Assembly: GCA_000151295.1 (NCBI GenBank) | Contig: GG745328.1 | Span: 332,381 to 396,380 of the forward strand | DNA length: 64,000 bases | Source: Allomyces macrogynus ATCC 38327 | Taxonomy: Eukaryota; Blastocladiomycota; Blastocladiomycetes; Blastocladiales; Blastocladiaceae | Direction: 5' to 3' | In this document: piece after piece, positions 42,160 to 53,047 of the stretch | Position numbering within the stretch: the stretch's first letter is position 1 | How the letters are laid out: every line of letters begins with the position of its first letter | Translations under genes and position numbers: made by a program | The notes under the pieces: generated by a model | The model's database searches: none | What the model was told of the DNA's origin: nothing | What the model saw: only the letters and a program-made list of their open reading frames with translations

Positions 42160-42480
42160 CTAATTCAGCAGCACGGCCCGAAATAACCTGGATGCCGCGC
42201 CTGCGCATGACAAACGCCAGGCGCGTAATGGATGAGCGTAGGCCCCACCTGGCAGTGCAGCGGACGGCAGCACGCTCGAGGGCGACGGATTGGCCGCAGC
42301 GCGCGAGTGCTGCAAATGTGCCAGCGGCAATCGTGCGCCGCCGTGCGGCCTCGCGTACGGATGAGCACGCGCAGCAGCAGCGCGCGACGGTTCTTGCGGA
42401 CGTGCTGGCACCTGATGATGATGGTGCACCGCGGGATCGGCTGGCTGATGCTGCTGGTTATGGTCCATGATCGGGTCGTC
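42160..42480 (-). pseudogene. WHxH-Ubl family N-terminal fragment
   Basis: The frame from about 42468 ('MDHNQQHQPADPAVHHHHQV', 'EPSRAAAARAHPYARPHGGA') parallels the N-terminal frame at 43893 ('MDSTLQQHQPSRAALSCVHP', 'YAKPMANARSHDGSWWPLAH') of the next copy. No WHxH module follows. It is a partial duplicate of a family N-terminus. Confidence 0.5.
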
Positions 42481-42689
42481 GTCGTTGTGGACCGGGAAAG
42501 TCGTTGTGGATCGGGGACGTCGAGCTGGAAGCAAGAGCGCGCCATGCGCGTCGTTGCGCCACGGACGAACCGGTGCCCGACGATAGAGTCGCGACAGAAG
42601 TGGAAACCAAAGCTGACACGAAACCAAATCTCGAATTGAACGAATGTTCGGCCAAACTTGGGGCCAGCCCCCTCACCTCCCGCCGCCGC

Positions 42690-43893
42690 TCAGCACCCCA
42701 CCTGCTCGTACGCGACATCAATCACATGCGGCCCCTCGTCGGCGTGGCATCCGCACTCGGCCAGCGTCAGCGGCAAGTCCAGCCGCTCGCCATCAACAGA
42801 GAGCCGCGAGTTTGGCCATCTCCACGTTGAACCGAGCCGCAAACGCTGCAGCGACCACATCCACCCGTATCGACTCACCCACACGAACGCGATACTCCGG
42901 CGTCGTGGCGTCCCAAGAAACCAGCACCACCTCCATTGTCTCGGAATTAGCCGCCGCCGCCGCCGCCGCCGCCAGATACTGGACCAGCGTGCGCGACGAC
43001 GCGCGCGTGTCGCGGCACGCCGGCCAAGCGGGCTTGGCGTCGTCCCACATGGCCGCGGGCAAGTCGCCCCACCGCACGCGGTAACGCGCGGGTGTTCTCA
43101 AACCGGCGCACGCGGTTGTTTGCGTCCTCGTCGTACGCGCCGTTCGGATCGTGGTGAATATGCAGCGGCAGCGCGTCGGTCATGACTATGTACGACTGTG
43201 TGTCGAGCACGTGTGCGTACCAAACCGCGCCAACCTGCGCGCTCGTCGCGGTGCACGACCTTGAGAACGAGAAACCAGCGGTACTCGCGCAGAGCGAGAT
43301 CCATGTCGGCAGGCGGCTTAGGTGCGCGCTGGAGGTGCTTGGCGAGCGCGGTCAAGTCGGGGTCGTGCTCGAGAAAGCGCACGGCCGCGTCCGTCGCGGC
43401 CTGGATCTCGGCGCGGGATGCGCGCTTGGGCTCGGCCGGCGGCGCCGGGACATTAGCTTGACGGTTGGCGGGAGAAGATACGGCAGGTGGACGCGCGTGG
43501 GAGTCATTGGCGACCGGGCCGGCCGCGCGTGCGCGCTGGCAGGCTGCAGCTGCACTTGCGAGGGCGCCGGAATCGTATAGTACGACGAGAACCACGACGG
43601 CAGCGGCAGCGATGGGGCCTGCCGCACGACGCAAAACAGCGTGGATGCTGCGCTCGCGGTGGCCAAGACTCGGACGGGTACGGAAGAGCGTAGGCGACGC
43701 GACCACGCGCTACACGTCGCCGTGCTTGAACTGGGCGACGAAGATGCTGCAGCAGCGTGCCAGTACTGGTAGAGTGCGCCAGCGGCCACCACGAGCCGTC
43801 GTGCGACCTCGCGTTGGCCATTGGCTTCGCGTACGGATGCACGCACGACAGGGCGGCGCGCGACGGCTGGTGCTGTTGCAGAGTCGAGTCCAT
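42690..43893 (-). pseudogene. WHxH-Ubl family copy with several frameshifts
   Basis: Reading down the minus strand, the N-terminal Met is at 43893 ('MDSTLQQHQPSRAALSCVHP'). A likely membrane helix ('GPIAAAAVVVLVVLYDSGAL') follows in another frame at about 43.6 kb. Then come 'EIQAATDAAVRFLEHDPDLT' and 'DMDLALREYRWFLVLKVVHR', a shift, 'QVGAVWYAHVLDTQSY', 'DALPLHIHHDPNGAYDEDAN', a shift, 'RYRVRWGDLPAAMWDDA', and a ubiquitin-like segment ('MEVVLVSWDATTPEYRVRVG', then after another shift 'SRLSVDGERLDLPLTLAECG'). Order is preserved and no large deletion is seen except near the LLSPS strand, so decay is young or the sequence here is poor. Confidence 0.72.
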
Positions 43894-44144
43894 GGTGAGC
43901 TTGTCGTCGTCGTCGTCGAGGATCGAGGGCTGTGGGGAGAGGAAGCGGAAGCCAAGTGCGCGCGAACGGCAGCGCGGTTCCTGGTAGCATCGATTTGGGA
44001 GAAGGGAGCTACTGACAGAAGCACGAACGAAGGCTGCTCACCATTGAAGCCGTCTTGTTTCCGTCAAGAGTATGCAGAGCTCAAACCCCCACCATCGCCC
44101 CGCGCAACTGGCGCAGAAATACCGACGAGAACAGCGAGCCCATA

Positions 44145-44858
44145 TCAGCACCCGCGCAACTTCGACATGTCAATGACGTGCACGACCGCACCATCCTCAA
44201 TGCCGCACTCCTCGAGCGTCCAATGCTCCTCGCACCACTTGCCGTTATACAAGAGCGAGTGGCACGCCTTCCCAATCCCAACCTCGGGGTTACGGTCGCC
44301 TCGGGCCGGCTCGAAATGTCCTTCATGCTCAAACAAAATAAGTCAACTCGGCCGAGCCCGTCCACCGACCAAGTCGTGGTACATTTCGTGCAGGCGCGCG
44401 ACCGTGTCCGTCGGCCGCACGTCCAGTACGTCCATTCGGCCCTCGTCACCCCAAGCCGAGACCTGGAACGCGCCGGGCGGTCCACGACGGAAATTGGTTG
44501 GCCGCGACCGGGTGCTCCAGTAAGTACTGGGCGGGTCAGCGTGCCACCGTGCACGGTACAACGTGAGCGTGCTGCTCCTGCGGCGCGCGAGATTCGCAGC
44601 GTCGTTCCAACGTGTATCCTTGGAGTTGCGGTGGATAAAGAAGGGCAGCTTGGCACACATGGCCGTGTAGGATTGGGTGTCGAGCAGGTGCACGCGCCAG
44701 GCAAAGTCGATGAACGGACTCGGCGACAGCAAGATAGCGTCGGCGTCGCTGTGAACCACCTTGAGGACCAAGAACCGGCGGTACTCGTGGAGAAGTCCCG
44801 AGATTCCGTGATCGTGCAGTGGGCAGCGCGAGTCGTGTGAATTGACCGGAGCGGGCAC
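44145..44858 (-). CDS. WHxH-Ubl family protein with intron in the ubiquitin-like domain
   Basis: Exon 1 from 44858 carries 'GLLHEYRRFLVLKVVHSD', 'LLSPSPFIDFAWRVHLLDTQ' (first His replaced by Arg), 'MCAKLPFFIHRNSKDTRW', 'LYRARWHADPPSTYW' and the first half of a ubiquitin-like fold ('RMDVLDVRPTDTVARLHEMY'). An in-frame TGA is removed if 44369-44283 (87 nt, GT...AG, CGTAAC branch-like) is an intron. This gives 'HDLVGIGKACHSLLYNGKWC' and 'WTLEECGIEDGAVVHVIDM' to the stop at 44145. The donor GTCGGT is weak. The N-terminus is short. A frame at 45065-44865 ('MDPVHGG', acidic stretch, 'TPKRRAI') may be an upstream exon. Confidence 0.62.
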
Positions 44859-45065
44859 GTCTTGTCAAATGGCTCGGCGCTTCGGGGTAAGAACGGTATC
44901 GGCCGTCGTGTCGGCAGTATTGATGGAGTCGGCATCGTTGTCGTCGTCAGAAGGGAAGATCACGTCGACCTCGGTCGTCGGGGCCGCTCGCTTGATTCCG
45001 TGACGGCGTTGACCGCCTGCGGGTAGGCCTCCGTGCACAGGATCCATGATGCAAAAGCTGAGCAA

Positions 45066-46216
45066 CAGCGCCGCCGAGAAATTGGGTCGGTGGACGGGCC
45101 AACGAGCGGTCGTTGGTCGGATTCGCGGGTTTGCGGCCTCGAATCAAAGAGCGACTTGGACGTTAACGAATAAACTGATCTGCCGGCGCCATTGCAGCAG
45201 GTTGCGAGCTTCACGAGTGCGTTGGAACGACGATATACAAGTCAACGACGATGACTTCGAGCCTGCAAACAATCTCTGTCACGCGAAAACCACGTTAATT
45301 ATCCCATCTCGAGTGCGAGACGAGCGTGCATGTTCGCGCGTGCACCAGCTTGGCAGGAGTTCCAGGCGGCCACCCGCGAGAGTTGATCAAGCGAGAACAC
45401 GCCGGGCCGAAAAAGGCAAATCCCCTTATCATGAACCCTGATCGTTTGCATTCCCTGCCTCACCAACACTCACAAAGAGAACAAACCCGAGCGTTTCGAA
45501 CGGGGCCACCTGCCGCAACGTGCTCGAGTGCTTTCTGGCCAGCTCGCCAAGGCCAATTTAGGTCATGCGTGCCCAAGTCATTGGGAAGGGACCCCGTGGC
45601 CGACCCATGGCCCAACTCCCTGCAATTAACGCCCCACAAAATGCGCTCGAACAACAGGCAGACGCCGCAAGGGCAAGTCTCTACTGCGCGTCAACACATG
45701 CTCATTCCAAGTGTGTCAAGATGCACTCATCGGTCTTTGTTCAGCCCGATAATTCAGATTGCGCCAAGGTCGCCCGGCGCACTCCATGTCTCCCGCCTGC
45801 GCGATCGTGTGCGACACACGCGCTTCCTTCTTGTAGCCCAGCTTAACACCGAGCTTACGACCCTCACCCTCGCGCGCACAGCCATGATTCCGGATGACGG
45901 AGGAGGACCCCCGTGGACACGTCCTCCGCTTTGGCGCGATATCGCCCAAAAATTAACCCAGCAGCTTTGCTGCCCGACCAGATCCTCGCGTTTCCCACTT
46001 CGCGCGCAGCGGGCCTCCTGCGCTGGTGCCGGAGCGGATCCACACAGCACCGTCCGCGCGCACATTCGAGGCGCACAACGAGGAACCCGCACCACGCACG
46101 CCAGCGCGCGCCCGATCCGGACTGTGGACTGTTGTTGGCCGGTTAGGCCCGTCGTGCACCGAGCGCGTCGGCGTGCGTTGCCCTGCTGGTGCTCGCGTTG
46201 CGCTCGACGTTGGCCA
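45066..46216. other. Intergenic upstream of the third transporter
   Basis: Long plus-strand frames (for example 45326-46426) are Arg/Pro/Ser-biased and overlap the TATA box and leader of the transporter. No gene is supported. Confidence 0.45.
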
Positions 46217-46223
46217 TATAAAA
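46217..46223 (+). promoter_or_regulatory. TATA box (TATAAAA) of the third transporter
   Basis: TATAAAA about 410 bp before the ATG, followed by a CT-rich stretch with (TC)n at 46330-46341. It is a plausible core promoter with a long leader. Confidence 0.55.
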
Positions 46224-46458
46224 CCGCGCCGCCCCCGCACCCTTCGTCCTTGCTATTCGGTCTACTCCAAATCTCCGACTGCCCTCGGCAAGCATCCATC
46301 CTCACCTCTACATCTTCAAGCGCGCGCCCTCTCTCTCTCTCTCCACCGCCGCGCCGCACCGCACCTCATCTCTCTCACCTTCACGCACTCTCCACGGCCG
46401 CCGCTCGCGCGCCGGATCTCGTCTGACAAGTCACCGGTGAGAGCGCCATCCGCTCGCT

Positions 46459-46477
46459 CCCCCCCCCCCCCCCCCCC
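46459..46477. repeat. C19 homopolymer
   Basis: A run of 19 C in the presumed 5' leader of the third transporter, about 150 nt before its ATG. Confidence 0.85.
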
Positions 46478-46628
46478 ACATTCTCCGCAACCGACCGACG
46501 TGCGCCGCCGCCGACGCGTGTCCGCCTTCTCTTCCGTCACCCACAACCGCCCCCACCGGCGCGAATCCGCAAGTGCGAGATCCGCACCCGTCCCGGCACC
46601 CATTCATCCATCCACCACCGCCGTCACT

Positions 46629-48291
46629 ATGTTCGACTTTATCGCGCACCATTTCGCCGACACGAAGCTGCGACGAACGCCCGAGCAAGAAGCGCGGTCG
46701 CGGTACCTGATCGGGTCGGTGCCGTTTCAGCGATGGATGTTGATTCCGGCGTCTATGCTCGCGCAAATGTGTGCCGGCTCGTTCTACGCATGGTCTGTCT
46801 ACAACGGCCCGATTGCGCACATGGTCGAGGCCGAGTCGGTGCAGGAGATTGCCGAGACGTTCTATATCTCGGTCGCTTTCTTGGGTGTCGCATCGTGCAT
46901 TGGTGGGCCGTTCCTCGAGCGGTACGGGCCGACGAGGATTGAAATCATTGGCGGCACCCTTTTCATGCTCGGGCAAATGATCTCGGCGATTGGGTGCTAC
47001 CTCAAGCTCGTGCCCGTGCTCTACGTTGGGTTTGGCGTGATTGGAGGTACCGGGATTGGGCTGTCGTACATTACGCCGATTGCTGGTACGTTTTGCCTTT
47101 CTCGGTTCTCGGGACGTGGACATGTCCGTCGGCCGGCCGGCTGGTCGGTTGGCGCAGCGGCGGCGGGCATCACGCGGCACATCACATACTCTTGAATCGC
47201 GACGCTAACCTCGTCACTTCCACCCCGACTATCTAGTCCTGCAACGCTGGTTTGCCGAGAAGCGCGGTTTTGCGTCGGCCGTGGCCGTCGGGTCGTTTGG
47301 CGCCGGGTCGGTGATCGCGTCCTTCTCACAGGCGGCGCTGCTCTCGGCGCTCGGTCCGATCTACACGTTCATTGTGCTCGGGTGCACGTACTTTGTAATC
47401 CAAGTGATTGCCGGGCTCGTGATGCGGTTCCCGCCGTCCGACTACAACCCGCTCGCCGAGCACTCGCACGGCCACGTGCCCGACCCACACGCGCCGCACC
47501 ACGATTCCGAGGACACGGTCCACCACCACGCGCACCACGACCATCACGACGGTACCGGGCTCGTGGCCAATGCCTCCCAGCCGGCGTCGCCCGTCAAGAA
47601 GATGGTCGACCCACACGGCTCGGACCCGTCGGCGCCCGGCAACCCCTTCTTTGTGGACCTGGTCTCGCGCAACTTCATCATGGTCTGCGCCATTTACTTC
47701 TTGGCCGTGATTCCGGGCCTCGTCATGGTGTCGCGGATTGCCAACATTGCGCAGACGGCGTTCACGGGGATCACGGCATCGACGGCAACGTGGGTCACGG
47801 GCGTGAACGGCCTGTTCAACGTGATCGGGCGGCTGCTCTTTGGAGTCTTGTCCGACAAGATCAACCGCATGGTTCTGTTCATGGTCTCGATTTCGCTCAC
47901 GATCGTGTCGCTGGTCCTGCTGCTCATTTCGTTCCACACGGGCTCGTTTGCGCTGTTTTTGCCGTTCATGTGGTGCCTGACCATGTGCTATGGCGCGCCG
48001 CTCGGTGTCGTGCCGTCGCTGATTGCCGAAGTCGTTGGGCCCAAGAACCTCGGCGCGCTCTACGGGATTGCCACGACGGCGTGGGCCATGGGCGGCGTGA
48101 TTGGGGGCGTCGGGTTCACGGCCGTGATCCAGTCGCAGATCGCCTCGGGCGTTCCGTCGTCGCGCATCTACGACGTCTGCATCTACGCGATGCTGCCACT
48201 CGCGTCGCTCGGCATCATTCTCACGATTATCTTCTACTTCCTCGTGCGCCGCGACCGCCAGGCGGTCCGCGCCACGGCTCCGCACTCGTGA
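46629..48291 (+). CDS. MFS transporter, OFA-like, copy 3 with His-rich central loop
   Basis: Two exons: 46629-47085 and 47237-48291, with a 151-nt intron (donor GTACGT, acceptor ATCTAG) at the same codon and phase as in copies 1 and 2. The product is 503 residues. 'SVPFQRWMLIPASMLAQMCA', 'GSFYAWSVYNGPIAHMV', 'GGTGIGLSYITPIAG', then 'VLQRWFAEKRGFASAVAVGS' and 'FGAGSVIASF'. The central cytosolic loop is His/Asp-rich ('EHSHGHVPDPHAPHHDSEDT' and 'VHHHAHHDHHDGTG'), absent from the other two. C-half: 'ATWVTGVNGLFNVIGRLLFG', 'VLSDKINRM', 'TTAWAMGGVIGGVGFTAVIQ'. It is more diverged than copies 1 and 2 are from each other. A His-rich loop could bind metal or sense pH; the substrate is unknown. Confidence 0.9.
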
Positions 48292-49389
48292 CGTGCCTGG
48301 CGGCGCTGGCACGGCGATGTAAAGGAAAGACGATCGAGATGATGCTGATGACCCAATCACGACGAGTACACGGTGACGACGCGTGGGGTGTGGACTTTAT
48401 ATTTCGGTGTGTGTGGAAATGGCGCTGGCGCTCGCGAGCCATACGTTGGCGTAGAGTCGGATTGGATAATCCATGATTGGCCTTGCTGTATATTTGCTCT
48501 CAATTTATTTACCCTCCCTTCCTGCTTTCGGTCCCCCGTCGACCAATTCCCAGTCCCTCTCGCTCCGTTCTCATCCACGGCAATTAAATGGAGTGTTTCT
48601 TACGTACTTCGTGCAAGTCTGGTCTTGGTTGGTGCAAAGGACAGCTGGTTCGGTTGCAATCTGTAGTAAGTCATCGTGTCGTCTTCATGGCATGACAGAG
48701 CAACTGCTCGGCACGATTTATGTCGTTGTCGTCAACTCGCTTTCTCGCGCGCTCCCGCTCGCTCTCGATCGATAAGGTCTTTACAACATGCGCACCCAAT
48801 CATAGCTCTCAACCATCGCCACGCCTCGCTCACACCGCTCGCACCGCACATCTCGGCCGAAGCCATACACTGCGATCACCCGGCACCCGACAATGACAAC
48901 GCACCATTCGCGATCGCAGCTTTTCCTCCACCTCGCCTCACTTTCGTTCGCCGACCCGGCAGAGTTTCCGCAGCTACTTCTTGTCAACTCGACCTCTCCG
49001 CGACGATGCCGCCACTGAACCCCAGTTCTCGTCGTCGTCAATAAATCAAAGATCCCGTGGGCCACGTCGCGGTCCCATCCATATGCGCGGCCGTCGCCGT
49101 CGATCTCGCGGCCACGGCCACCGCCGCTGGCGACGACGACGACGACGAGATCGTCACGCACGACGCCGCACTCGACGGCCTCGTTTCCTCCCATCCAGTA
49201 CGTGGGACCGGCGAGCGTACCGGCCAGGGCTGCTGCCGCCAAGCACGGCCACGCGACCGGCACATCGGGGGACTCGCATGCTGCGCCTGGGCTGCCGCCG
49301 CCGCCGTTGCTCCGTCACGAAGGCACACCTCAGAATTCGCACCTAATAACGCGCGCCGGCGCCGCCCCGATCGGCTGTGATCCCGTGGG
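48292..49389. other. Intergenic, no supported gene
   Basis: The 3' UTR of the third transporter, then sequence without recognisable coding content. Confidence 0.4.
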
Positions 49390-49745
49390 TGCATGGACCG
49401 CGGGAATCGACTTGATCTCGCTCGCCGGACGGCTCCGTCGCCTGCCCACCCTACTAACCGAGATCGATGTACCGGCGAGACATGGCGCTGCGCGTCGTGT
49501 ACCGCGACGAGAACGGGACGCTGCTTGCGCCGAGCGCCACGGTCGAGAACGTCTGGCGCGTACATGTGTTGCATACGCGCGGGTGCGCGGCGATGAATCG
49601 CGCGTTTCCGAGCTTTGTACTGTATGCCGAGGATGGGGATGAGGATGAGGAGGACCGGTGGGGTGAGCCGCCGGTGGCGATCTGGGGCGAGAAGTCAAGG
49701 GGTGCGGTGCAGCGTCGGCGCCGCTGGATTGCGGGCGACGGCTGA
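49390..49745 (+). pseudogene. WHxH-Ubl family copy, broken
   Basis: 'GIDLISLAGRLRRLPTLLTE' and 'IDV' match 'GIDLNSLATRLRWLPNSPAD' of the next gene. A frame change and small deletion remove the 'LLLREY' helix. Frame two then reads 'YRRDMALRVVYRDENGTLLA', 'ATVENVWRVHVLHTRGCAAM', 'FPSFVLYAEDGDEDEEDRWG', 'EPPVAIWGEK' and stops soon after. There is no ubiquitin-like part. It is the first member of a four-copy head-to-tail array reaching 55.6 kb. Confidence 0.7.
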
Positions 49746-50127
49746 CGCGACGTTGGGCGTGGTCGTACGAGGTCACGCCCTCGCATTCAACTAACATAGA
49801 TTGGCCCAGAAGCATTTTTACGACTCGAGGCAAAGTTAGTGCAGGTTTGTTTGGGGATGACCAAGCTCTGCGGTTTGAGCTTCAGGATTTGCCGTTTGAA
49901 TGGAGAGCAGTGTATGAGGACGTTAAATGATTCACGCTGCTGCCAGGTCGATGTATGCAAGTAAACTTGGCGGGATTTCGTTTGCGGCGGCGATGCGGTC
50001 TCGTCCGTCTCCGAGGGAAAAACTGGAACTGATGAGCATGAATGATTGAAAAGTGGTACGAGTGGATGAGGAAGACAGGTCACATTTTTCCACAGCCATT
50101 TCTCTCCTCCATCAATTTTCTGAGGCT

Positions 50128-50239
50128 CTTACCATTGCGGCAGCCGTCGCTCTAATAAATTCGTCAATCCAATCTGGCAACCGCTTCTCTCTCTCGTGCA
50201 CACCAAGCAAACCGTCCAACTGTGATTGATTGCACGAAT
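50128..50239 (+). promoter_or_regulatory. Upstream block duplicated before the two array genes (copy 1)
   Basis: From 'TTTTCTGAGGC' through 'AATAAATTCGTCAAT' and 'CTTCTCTCTC' to 'TGATTGATTGCA' just before the ATG. The same blocks in the same order precede the 53048 gene (52931-53047). It marks the shared promoter and leader of the duplicated pair. Confidence 0.6.
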
Positions 50240-51829
50240 ATGTCCTCAAACCGTTCCCCCAGCCAAGACTCGCCGCTGCACGCCGCGGCCGCAGAGAACC
50301 CAACGGCCACGACGAACCCGTCCAAGTCAACGACGGGCCTTTCACTTACACCCAGGGATATTAGTGTCCTTCATCGTCGTCCCGGCGCTCGTCGTCCTGA
50401 ATCGAGCATTCCTCTTTCCATTATTGGCCCGACTCCCTGTGTGACATCCGGCCTTCCGTCTCGTCCACCTCCCCGTCGTGACTCTCCACCACCGCCGCCA
50501 CCGCTCCATGACCACCTCCATCAATATCGCGCCTCCATGGCGGGCCGCTTGGGTGCTGGACCTCGCTACCATCCGTATTCGACGACCTCACGTCCAACAG
50601 CAGCGGCAGGACCATCATCTGCGACGTCCCGTGCCATGCCAAATTCGGGCGCGACACTGTACTATGCGGGCCTATCGTCGACCGAACAATATTTGCGCGC
50701 GTCCCTTCCGCGCGGGCCAACTGGTCCACCCCCACCACCACCTGCAGCATCAGGTCCGTCATACGCGACGTTCCGCGCCGTGCCGGATTCGGACACGAAA
50801 CCATACTATACGGACCTGTCGTCGACAGAACAGTATTTGCGCGAATACCTTTCAAGCGGTCCGACCGTTCCTACCCCACCACCTCCTCCGCCACCCTACC
50901 CGGCATTTTTCTCTCCGCCGTCGCCACCTCAACTGCCGCTGGCCCACCACGCGGCAGACCCAGAGGCGAGCGGGGCGTTCGGTGCCGCGTTCGGTGCCGC
51001 GTTTGGTGCCGCCGGGTTCGGCCGCACGGCACCGCCCGTCACCGACCCCACCACGGCACAGAACCGCGCCGACCCTGCATGGCCCGTTGGAATCGACTTG
51101 AACTCTCTCGCAACGCGGTTGCGTTGGTTGCCAAACTCACCAGCTGACGTGGACTTGCTTCTGCGCGAGTACCAGCGGTATCTGCAGTTGCGTGTCGCGC
51201 ACCGCGACGAGGACGGGTCGCTGCTCGCGCCGAGTCCCACGATTGAGCGCGTCTGGCGCGCGCACGTGCTGGATACGCGCGGGTACGCGGCAATGAACCG
51301 CATGTTGCCGTTTTTCGTGCATTACGCTGAGGAGGAACGCGGTGGAGAGGGGCGCGCACGTCGCGTCGCGAATATCCGCTGGAGTTACCGCGCGCGGTGG
51401 GGCGAGCCGCCCGCAGAGATTTGGGACGACGACGGCGGTGCCGCGCCAACAGCGGCAGCAGCTCCGGCGGCGTCTGTTCGACCTTTTCCACCCGCTGGAC
51501 CGGCCGCGCCCCCGCCATCATCAACGGCGGCTGTCCCGCTGCACACCGCGCCGGCCCCACCGCCCCCGACGGCCGACCACCATGACACGGCGTTTGATCT
51601 CGTGGTGCTGACGCTCTCAACGGGCCAGGAAACGGTGCTTCGTGTGCATGCATCCGACACGGTGCAGATTGTCCAGCAGCAGTATGCGACGCTGTCGAAC
51701 AACCTTGGCCGCGTGATCATGTTTCAGCTCCACGGGGAGATGTTGCCGTTCTGGGCGACCTTGGCGCAATGTGGAGTTGAAGCGCGGGCGGGGCGCATGA
51801 CGATTGAAGCGAGCAGTCGTGCGCCGTGA
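50240..51829 (+). CDS. WHxH-Ubl family protein with long Pro-rich, internally repeated N-terminus
   Basis: 529 residues from the ATG at 50240. Residues 1-280 are low-complexity and Pro-rich, with an internal repeat of about 27 residues ('SSATSRAMPNSGATLYYAGL' at 127 and 'SYATFRAVPDSDTKPYYTDL' at 174, both followed by 'SSTEQYLR') and a short 'FGAA' repeat. The WHxH module spans about 284-395: 'GIDLNSLATRLRWLP', 'DVDLLLREYQRYLQLRVAHR', 'LLAPSPTIERVWRAHVLDTR', 'MNRMLPFFVHYAEEE', 'YRARWGEPPAEIWDDD'; the first His is Arg. After a second Pro linker comes a ubiquitin-like domain (about 450-525: 'FDLVVLTLSTGQETVLRVHA', 'VQIVQQQYATL', 'GRVIMFQLHGEMLPFWATLA'). It is an intact single exon and the tandem partner of the next gene. 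Confidence 0.85.
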   Translation: MSSNRSPSQDSPLHAAAAENPTATTNPSKSTTGLSLTPRDISVLHRRPGARRPESSIPLSIIGPTPCVTSGLPSRPPPRRDSPPPPPPLHDHLHQYRASMAGRLGAGPRYHPYSTTSRPTAAAGPSSATSRAMPNSGATLYYAGLSSTEQYLRASLPRGPTGPPPPPPAASGPSYATFRAVPDSDTKPYYTDLSSTEQYLREYLSSGPTVPTPPPPPPPYPAFFSPPSPPQLPLAHHAADPEASGAFGAAFGAAFGAAGFGRTAPPVTDPTTAQNRADPAWPVGIDLNSLATRLRWLPNSPADVDLLLREYQRYLQLRVAHRDEDGSLLAPSPTIERVWRAHVLDTRGYAAMNRMLPFFVHYAEEERGGEGRARRVANIRWSYRARWGEPPAEIWDDDGGAAPTAAAAPAASVRPFPPAGPAAPPPSSTAAVPLHTAPAPPPPTADHHDTAFDLVVLTLSTGQETVLRVHASDTVQIVQQQYATLSNNLGRVIMFQLHGEMLPFWATLAQCGVEARAGRMTIEASSRAP

Positions 51830-52930
51830 GGTGGATGGAAGAAATGGGATGACGGGGATGGGTCGTTGGGCGTATGGCTCGGTCGTGGGTGAGGTTGCAG
51901 AGAGACCAAGTTGGCGCATCACTGGTTGGAATACAATACATTCAAAATGTGCGGCTTGGCGTCAAGGTTCGCAATTTTGATCGGTTGATTCGCCTGCCAG
52001 GTTTCTCAACAGAGCGCCTCTTGTTCTGGATGGACTGAGTCAAATGCGTGTGTCTCGCGATGACGGTTCCATGACCTTGCGCCCTTCTCTCCATTGTCGG
52101 CGCCAGCACGCTCAACTTGCCGGTTACAGGACCGGCTTGCAGACACAGTAAACAGCACCATGTCTTCTGCGCAACACCACCAAGATGCAGCCTCTGACTA
52201 ACGCTGTGGTAGTGACGTGGTCGCCCTTGGTTCACACGCAGTTTCCGGTTTCTGGGACGGTGATCCAGGTGTGATCCGCCTCGTCCCCTGTGGCTTCTGT
52301 TTCCACCGTTTTCTGTTTTGCGCCTCGCGCAATCTTTCTTGGTTATTCTTTGTGCTTTGTGACCTTTTGCCGGTTTTGTGAGCTTTTGTGCTGTTTCTGT
52401 CGGTTTCTCTGTCCGCCTGTCTTAGTAAGCGGGTAAGGCAGACTGGGCCATAAGAGCTGGTGCCCACACCAAGGGAGGCCCACAACGACGCGGACGCGAT
52501 TGTGGCCCCTTTGGACGTGCGCGCGGTGCTTTTGCCCAGTCAGTCTGACCTCGCTCGCCTAGTAGGCGTCGGAACGCTGCGTAGGGACGAGAGTCATTTC
52601 AGGAGGCAGAAGGCAGCAACTCCAGCACGAAGCATGCAACAGAACAAGTATATTCGCCACGGTCAAAGTCGAGGCAAACCCCCCATCCCCCAGGCCTGAC
52701 TTGATCCCAGTCAGCGCCGCGTCCACAACGCCACAGCGCCAAGCGCAAGGCCGACGTCGTGGCGCTCTCGTCTGACGGCGACGGCAAGATTAAAATTGTC
52801 GCCGAAACAGTGCGCCCACCCAAGCATCGGGCTCGTGTCGCCGCGGTTGCCTCGGACCTGCCTGTCCCGCTCGAAGATTCGTGCGGCGGCGAACTTGTCA
52901 AAGTTATTCCACGGTTACCTTTCACAAGCA
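51830..52930. other. Intergenic between array genes
   Basis: There is no supported gene. The last few hundred bases lead into the duplicated promoter block. A plus-strand frame at 52759-52947 is probably chance. Confidence 0.4.
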
Positions 52931-53047
52931 ATTTTCTGAGGCCCTGAACACCACAGCAGCCGTCGCTCAATAAATTCGTCAATTCCATCTCCCAACTTCT
53001 CTCTCCCGCACCAACGCCTTTCAACTGCGATTGATTGCACACACACC
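52931..53047 (+). promoter_or_regulatory. Upstream block duplicated before the two array genes (copy 2)
   Basis: The counterpart of 50128-50239: the same TTTTCTGAGG, AATAAATTCGTCAAT, CTTCTCTC and TGATTGATTGCAC blocks, ending at the ATG. Confidence 0.6.

Noticed and set aside
45326..47195. Two long plus-strand frames before and over the third transporter
   Set aside because: They run through the TATA box, leader and C19 tract. The real start at 46629 and the intron are fixed by the paralogues.
47326..48360. 344-codon minus frame
   Set aside because: Antisense of transporter 3 exon 2; charge-biased shadow.
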